Origin: DASXRA01 sp963737425
GTDB taxonomy: Bacteria > Actinomycetota > Actinomycetes > Mycobacteriales > Jatrophihabitantaceae
Direction of reading: 5' to 3'
Length of the DNA: 64,000 nt
Assembly (NCBI GenBank): GCA_963737425.1
Contig: CAVTSX010000008.1
Span: 186,001-250,000 of the forward strand
This document shows positions 61,866-64,000 of the stretch, one piece after another (position 1 is the first letter of the stretch; every line of letters begins with the position of its first letter). Under the pieces are notes generated by a model that had not been told where the DNA came from, searched no databases, and was given only the letters and a program-made list of their open reading frames with translations. The position numbers and the translations under genes were made by a program.

Positions 61866-62377
61866 GTGATCCCCCTCATAGACTTGAATTAAGATGCCGA
61901 AAGCATGGGCGCGTCCGTAGCGTCCAGGAACCGCCAGAAGTCCCGGTCGGGTCCGCCAAAGGTCGGGCCTCACGTCCGAGGCACGGCAAATGTCCTCGCC
62001 GCGTGATCGACTGAACGCAGAGCCAACGCCACGAGGAATTTCTCGACCGGGACGAGCGGGGTGAGGCCATGAAGGCGGACCGGTCGCGAACCGGCGCCAG
62101 CTATAGACCTCGGTAGCGAAACATGAGCCCGGCCAGGTCGCTCACCGCGGCCACAGCGTCACCATCGGATCTGCGGCGAGCGGTCCTGACAGCACCACGG
62201 CCACCGACCCGCCTCGATCGTGGCCAAGGTCAATAGCACCGTCCACTGTGGACGGTCTGTCGTGCGCTACGAGCGCGGCGAGGGGCCCGTCCAACGCGCG
62301 CCAGACCACCCAGACACACAACCAACGCGACCAGGTATTCGTCTTGGCTGACGGGCCGGTGGTCGAGGCTGACGCGC
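61866..62377. other. Intergenic region with palindrome copy 4
   Basis: About 510 bp without a recognisable gene. It contains the palindrome at 62239-62255. Confidence 0.5.
62239..62255. repeat. 17-bp palindrome, copy 4 of 4
   Basis: CCGTCCACTGTGGACGG, a perfect inverted repeat around one base, in the middle of a gene-poor interval. Confidence 0.7.
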
Positions 62378-62975
62378 TCAGTGGGTGGTGGTGAGGCGGG
62401 GCATACCGTCGCGGGCGGTGAAGCGCAGTTGGGGGAGTGGTTCGTTGGTGTGCCAGGCGTTGAAGGCTTTGAGGTAGAGGGCGAGGTTCGCCGGTGTCGC
62501 GTCAGCGCATGGGCTGGCCGGTCTGGCGGCGGGCCATGTTGAACATCACCCGCCGAAATTGCAGTCGGGGATCGCCTTTGCCGAGTCCCGCGCCGTCGAG
62601 GATGCCGTCGTACCAGGGTGTGAGGTCGGTGCGCCGGTTGGCCTGCTCGACCAGGTAGGACGCGGCGCCGGCGGCACTCTTGATCATGCCGGTGGCGGTG
62701 GCGATATATTCGCCGAGGCCGAGGAAGTCGCGCAGCGTGGGGTGCTCCTCGAGGGTCTGCACGATCTGGTGATTGCTGACCGCGGCGGCACCGCCGGTCC
62801 AGGTCAGGTCCGGGCGGTTGTTGTAGAGCCAGACGGTGCGCACCATCGCGGCGAGCATCGTGCTGTTCTTCTCGCCTTCGATGGCGAGCACGTCTGCGGC
62901 GGTGCGGCGTTTGCCGATGTCGAGTACGTCGAAGGTTCCCTCGGCGACCTCGGTGAAGGACGCCGTGCGTGGCTA
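62378..62975 (-). pseudogene. Decayed gene, family unknown
   Basis: Reading leftward, the frame opens without a start next to the sugar-transferase stop: TASFTEVAEGTFDVLDIGKR, then RTAADVLAIEGEKNSTMLAA and VWLYNNRPDLTWTGG. It runs to a stop at 62502, and resumes one frame over as PANLALYLKAFNAWHTNEPL, then PQLRFTARDGMPRLTTTH (stop 62378). So it lacks a start and has a frameshift. I do not recognise the family. Confidence 0.45.
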
Positions 62976-63959
62976 GTAGGCCCCGTCACCCCGAACGAGT
63001 GTGCCGAATGTTTTCCAGATGATTCGCGCGTCGAGCGCGAGCGACCAGTTGTCGACATAGCTCAGGTTGAGGCGAACTGCTTCCTCCCAGGTGAGATCGC
63101 TGCGTCCGCTGACTTGCCACAGTCCGGTGAGCCCGGGCTTGACGTTGAGCCGGCGTCGAAGGTCATTGCCGTAACGCGAGACCTCGTTCGGCAGCGGCGG
63201 CCGCGGTCCGACCATGGACATCGAACCGGTCAGCACATTGATCAGCTGTGGAAACTCGTCTAGCGAGAACTTGCGGAGTACTCGGCCGACCGGCGTGACC
63301 CGGGGATCGGTCTCCATCTTCAGAAACGGTCCATGATTGAGCTCCCGGTCGCCGATGGCCTCGGCCAGTCGCGCGTCTGCGTTCAGATGCATCGTGCGGA
63401 ACTTGATCATGCGGAAGATCGCGCCGTTGCGGCCGATACGGGGCTGGGTGAACAGAGCCGGTCCGCGGCTGGTGAGTCGGATGACCGCCGCGATCGCCAC
63501 CAACAGTGGGCTGAGAACGACCAGGCCCGTGGCGGCAGCGACATAGTCAAAGGTCGCCTTGATGCACCGCCTAACTCGATAGGACCGGTAGGTACCGCAC
63601 TCATCGGTGAATCCGGGGTGGCTGGCGGATGGCGTACTTGCATTGGGATGCGGTGCACCGGGTCCGTCGCGGACTGGCCCCGTTGCGTCCACCCGGATGC
63701 CAGAAGAGGACGCGGCGTCCGCGCTCGTCCAGTTGATCGACAGCCGCCAGTACTCCGCAGCACCCAACTCCGGGGGTCCTGGCAACACCGGTGCCTCGAC
63801 CGTGCGCACCCGCGGCGCAGCCGGCGAGATGTCGACCAGCGCGATGTTGAACGCGTCGCGAAGGTGCGGCACGCGCCGCAGACCGGACGATGCGCGCCCC
63901 AGTGCCGCGACCAGCGCGAGCGTTCGGGTGACGGGCTGGTCGTCGTCTCGTCCGGCCAT
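62973..63959 (-). CDS. Polyprenyl glycosylphosphotransferase (WcaJ/RfbP-type sugar transferase)
   Basis: The C-terminal ~200 residues are the bacterial sugar transferase domain, which moves a sugar-1-phosphate onto undecaprenyl phosphate to start exopolysaccharide assembly. One membrane helix (FDYVAAATGLVVLSPLLVAI) is followed by IGRNGAIFRMIKFRTMHLNA, LRKFSLDEFPQLINVLTGSM, SMVGPRPPLPNE and KPGLTGLWQVSGRSDLTWEE. The N-terminal ~130 residues are hydrophilic and unfamiliar rather than the usual multi-helix/CoA-like part. The frame stays open to the window edge (LFGDPAESAHSE precedes the ATG), so the true start may lie outside. Confidence 0.85.
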   Translation of the reverse strand: MAGRDDDQPVTRTLALVAALGRASSGLRRVPHLRDAFNIALVDISPAAPRVRTVEAPVLPGPPELGAAEYWRLSINWTSADAASSSGIRVDATGPVRDGPGAPHPNASTPSASHPGFTDECGTYRSYRVRRCIKATFDYVAAATGLVVLSPLLVAIAAVIRLTSRGPALFTQPRIGRNGAIFRMIKFRTMHLNADARLAEAIGDRELNHGPFLKMETDPRVTPVGRVLRKFSLDEFPQLINVLTGSMSMVGPRPPLPNEVSRYGNDLRRRLNVKPGLTGLWQVSGRSDLTWEEAVRLNLSYVDNWSLALDARIIWKTFGTLVRGDGAY

Positions 63960-64000
63960 CTCGCTGTGGGCCGATTCGGCGGGGTCGCCGAATAGGGACC

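Overview
The window is high-GC DNA from a free-living actinomycete. Signs of this are the pervasive third-position G/C, GTG/TTG starts, Tat-type signal peptides, a GTP-dependent PEP carboxykinase, an F420-type LLM oxidoreductase and sugar ABC operons without their own ATPase gene. I cannot name the genus. No rRNA, intact tRNA or CRISPR array is visible.

Region 1 (1-13.3 kb) starts with the end of an FtsX-type permease. A glycan-utilisation locus follows. A LacI regulator and a phosphomannose-isomerase-like protein run leftward. A solute-binding lipoprotein, two sugar permeases, a GH38 alpha-mannosidase and a secreted GH79-like hydrolase run rightward. Operator-like palindromes lie in the divergent control region. 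A secreted 1436-residue GH92 mannosidase at 45.2-49.5 kb, with its own pair of LacI-type palindromes, probably supplies mannose-containing substrates to the same economy.

Region 2 (13.3-21.3 kb) holds ordinary accessory genes: DUF2278, redoxin, an alpha/beta hydrolase with an altered nucleophile elbow, an ECF sigma factor coupled to an SRPBCC protein, an MmyB-type regulator divergent from an FMN reductase, an LLM oxidoreductase and a second LacI with near-identical autoregulatory sites. Fragments of a JetA/DUF3375-like (Wadjet) gene and an aldo/keto reductase lie among them.

Region 3 (21.3-39.5 kb) is mosaic. Two direct copies of a 493-bp unit, about 99% identical and each encoding the same 75-residue two-helix membrane protein, bracket 14.5 kb. 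That interval holds patatin, S8-peptidase and BNR-repeat remnants together with intact genes: multicopper oxidase, pckG, hsp20, TetR, DUF664/DinB, esterase, EamA transporter, GlxA-type regulator and a secreted clan-A glycosidase. Past the second copy, a glycosidase tail abuts an ECF sigma factor that has lost region 4.

Region 4 (39.4-64 kb) contains a multicopper oxidase carrying two nearly identical heavy-metal-binding modules, translationally coupled to a flavin monooxygenase. It also has an FKBP lipoprotein, GH92, an AraC/RibD-like pair, an NYN nuclease, a HipA remnant, an APH-type kinase, an acyl-CoA synthetase, an apparently intact IS1182-type element, a hemerythrin-like protein, a CBM48-like protein, an acetate-uptake protein, and a polyprenyl glycosylphosphotransferase at the edge.

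Across regions 2-4 the same 17-bp palindrome (CCGTCCACNGTGGACGG) occurs four times, next to gene borders or decayed genes. No single intact new system is evident. The best leads are this palindrome, the 493-bp twin units, and the metal-binding multicopper oxidase/monooxygenase pair.
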